Part shown: in pieces, positions 63,767 to 64,000 of the stretch
How positions within the stretch are numbered: the stretch's first letter is position 1
Layout: every line of letters begins with the position of its first letter
Origin: Bog-756 sp963718405
GTDB taxonomy: Bacteria > Actinomycetota > Acidimicrobiia > Acidimicrobiales > RAAP-2
Length of the DNA stretch: 64,000 nt
NCBI GenBank assembly: GCA_963718405.1
Contig: CAVQYZ010000005.1
Location: forward strand, 1 to 64,000
Reading direction: 5' to 3'
The notes under the pieces: generated by a model
The model's database searches: none
The model's input: only the letters and a program-made list of their open reading frames with translations
What the model was told of the DNA's origin: nothing
Translations under genes and position numbers: made by a program

Positions 63767-64000
63767 TCACGTCTCTGGGCCACGGATCCGGCGTGCGACC
63801 TGATCTTCTGCCTGTCGCAGTAAACCTCCATGGGCGACCCAGAATCCTGTCGGTTCACTGCCTTCCCATAGGCGATCTGCAGTTGCCTGGGTCTCGGGCC
63901 ACGGTTCCGTGGTTGCCCATACGAGATCAATCCACGTCGAAATTGGCCTCTCGGGTTCGATCTCGCCAGATTCAACTCCTTCGATCCAACTTGGTTCCAC
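63767..64000 (-). CDS. Partial hypothetical protein (5' end beyond window)
   Basis: At least 77 codons read in from the right edge and end at 63767 with ...GFWVAHGGLLRQAEDQVARR. The visible C-terminal sequence is Trp- and Glu-rich (WIDLVWATTEPWPETQATAD). No family recognised. Confidence 0.5.
   Translation of the reverse strand: MEPSWIEGVESGEIEPERPISTWIDLVWATTEPWPETQATADRLWEGSEPTGFWVAHGGLLRQAEDQVARRIRGPET

Overview
The window is very GC-rich and densely coded, and reads as a chromosomal segment of an actinobacterium, most likely of the Acidimicrobiia. Pointers are an NDMA-dependent (mycofactocin-type) alcohol dehydrogenase, F420/LLM-type and PPOX-type oxidoreductases, a 13E12-type DUF222/HNH gene, KstR-like operators, many short-chain dehydrogenases (SDRs), and secreted proteins with GYWLVAADGGIF-type repeats. 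The lineage is inferred from gene content, not from a marker gene.

Layout. 1-22.8 kb is mostly housekeeping and lipid or xenobiotic metabolism: sufB (cut by the window edge), oligopeptidase B, a RodZ-C-like membrane protein, an SDR, an RmlC-like epimerase, a flavin reductase, an MBL-fold hydrolase, an alpha/beta hydrolase, mutY, a MaoC protein, an acyl-CoA dehydrogenase, a citrate-lyase-like aldolase, a DUF222/HNH gene, a DUF885 protein, dienelactone hydrolase, an NlpC/P60 endopeptidase, another SDR and lgt. 22.9-27.3 kb (minus strand) is the most unusual part. It is a five-gene, partly translationally coupled operon resembling the accessory and light-chain part of a methylamine-utilisation (mau) cluster: a MauD-like redoxin, an unknown 169-aa protein, a MauE-like membrane protein, a Tat-exported cysteine-rich MauA-like domain fused to a six-unit repeat domain, and a CcdA/MauF-like membrane protein. 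No separate heavy-chain gene is present.

28-38 kb is a beta-oxidation or steroid-type catabolic block: SDRs, acyl-CoA ligase, thiolase, enoyl-CoA hydratase, PaaI-like thioesterase and NDMA-ADH. Two KstR-like palindromes lie in its two divergent promoter regions. 38-49 kb holds a phosphotransferase, methyltransferase, esterase, MetF-like protein, hotdog protein, SGNH hydrolase, a 7+6-repeat secreted protein, an LLM oxidoreductase and a divergent TetR regulator with two palindromic operators.

49-64 kb looks more accessory. It has a giant secreted 14 x YVTN + PKD + six-repeat protein, SIMPL, VKOR, DUF2079, a kelch-like lipoprotein, small hypotheticals, an acyl-CoA dehydrogenase scar and IS110 remnants.

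About a dozen otherwise well-conserved genes carry one or more apparent frameshifts, several of them repaired by one base in a short G or C run. I read these mainly as sequence or assembly indels rather than decay. I give gene spans across the shifts and mark each one.
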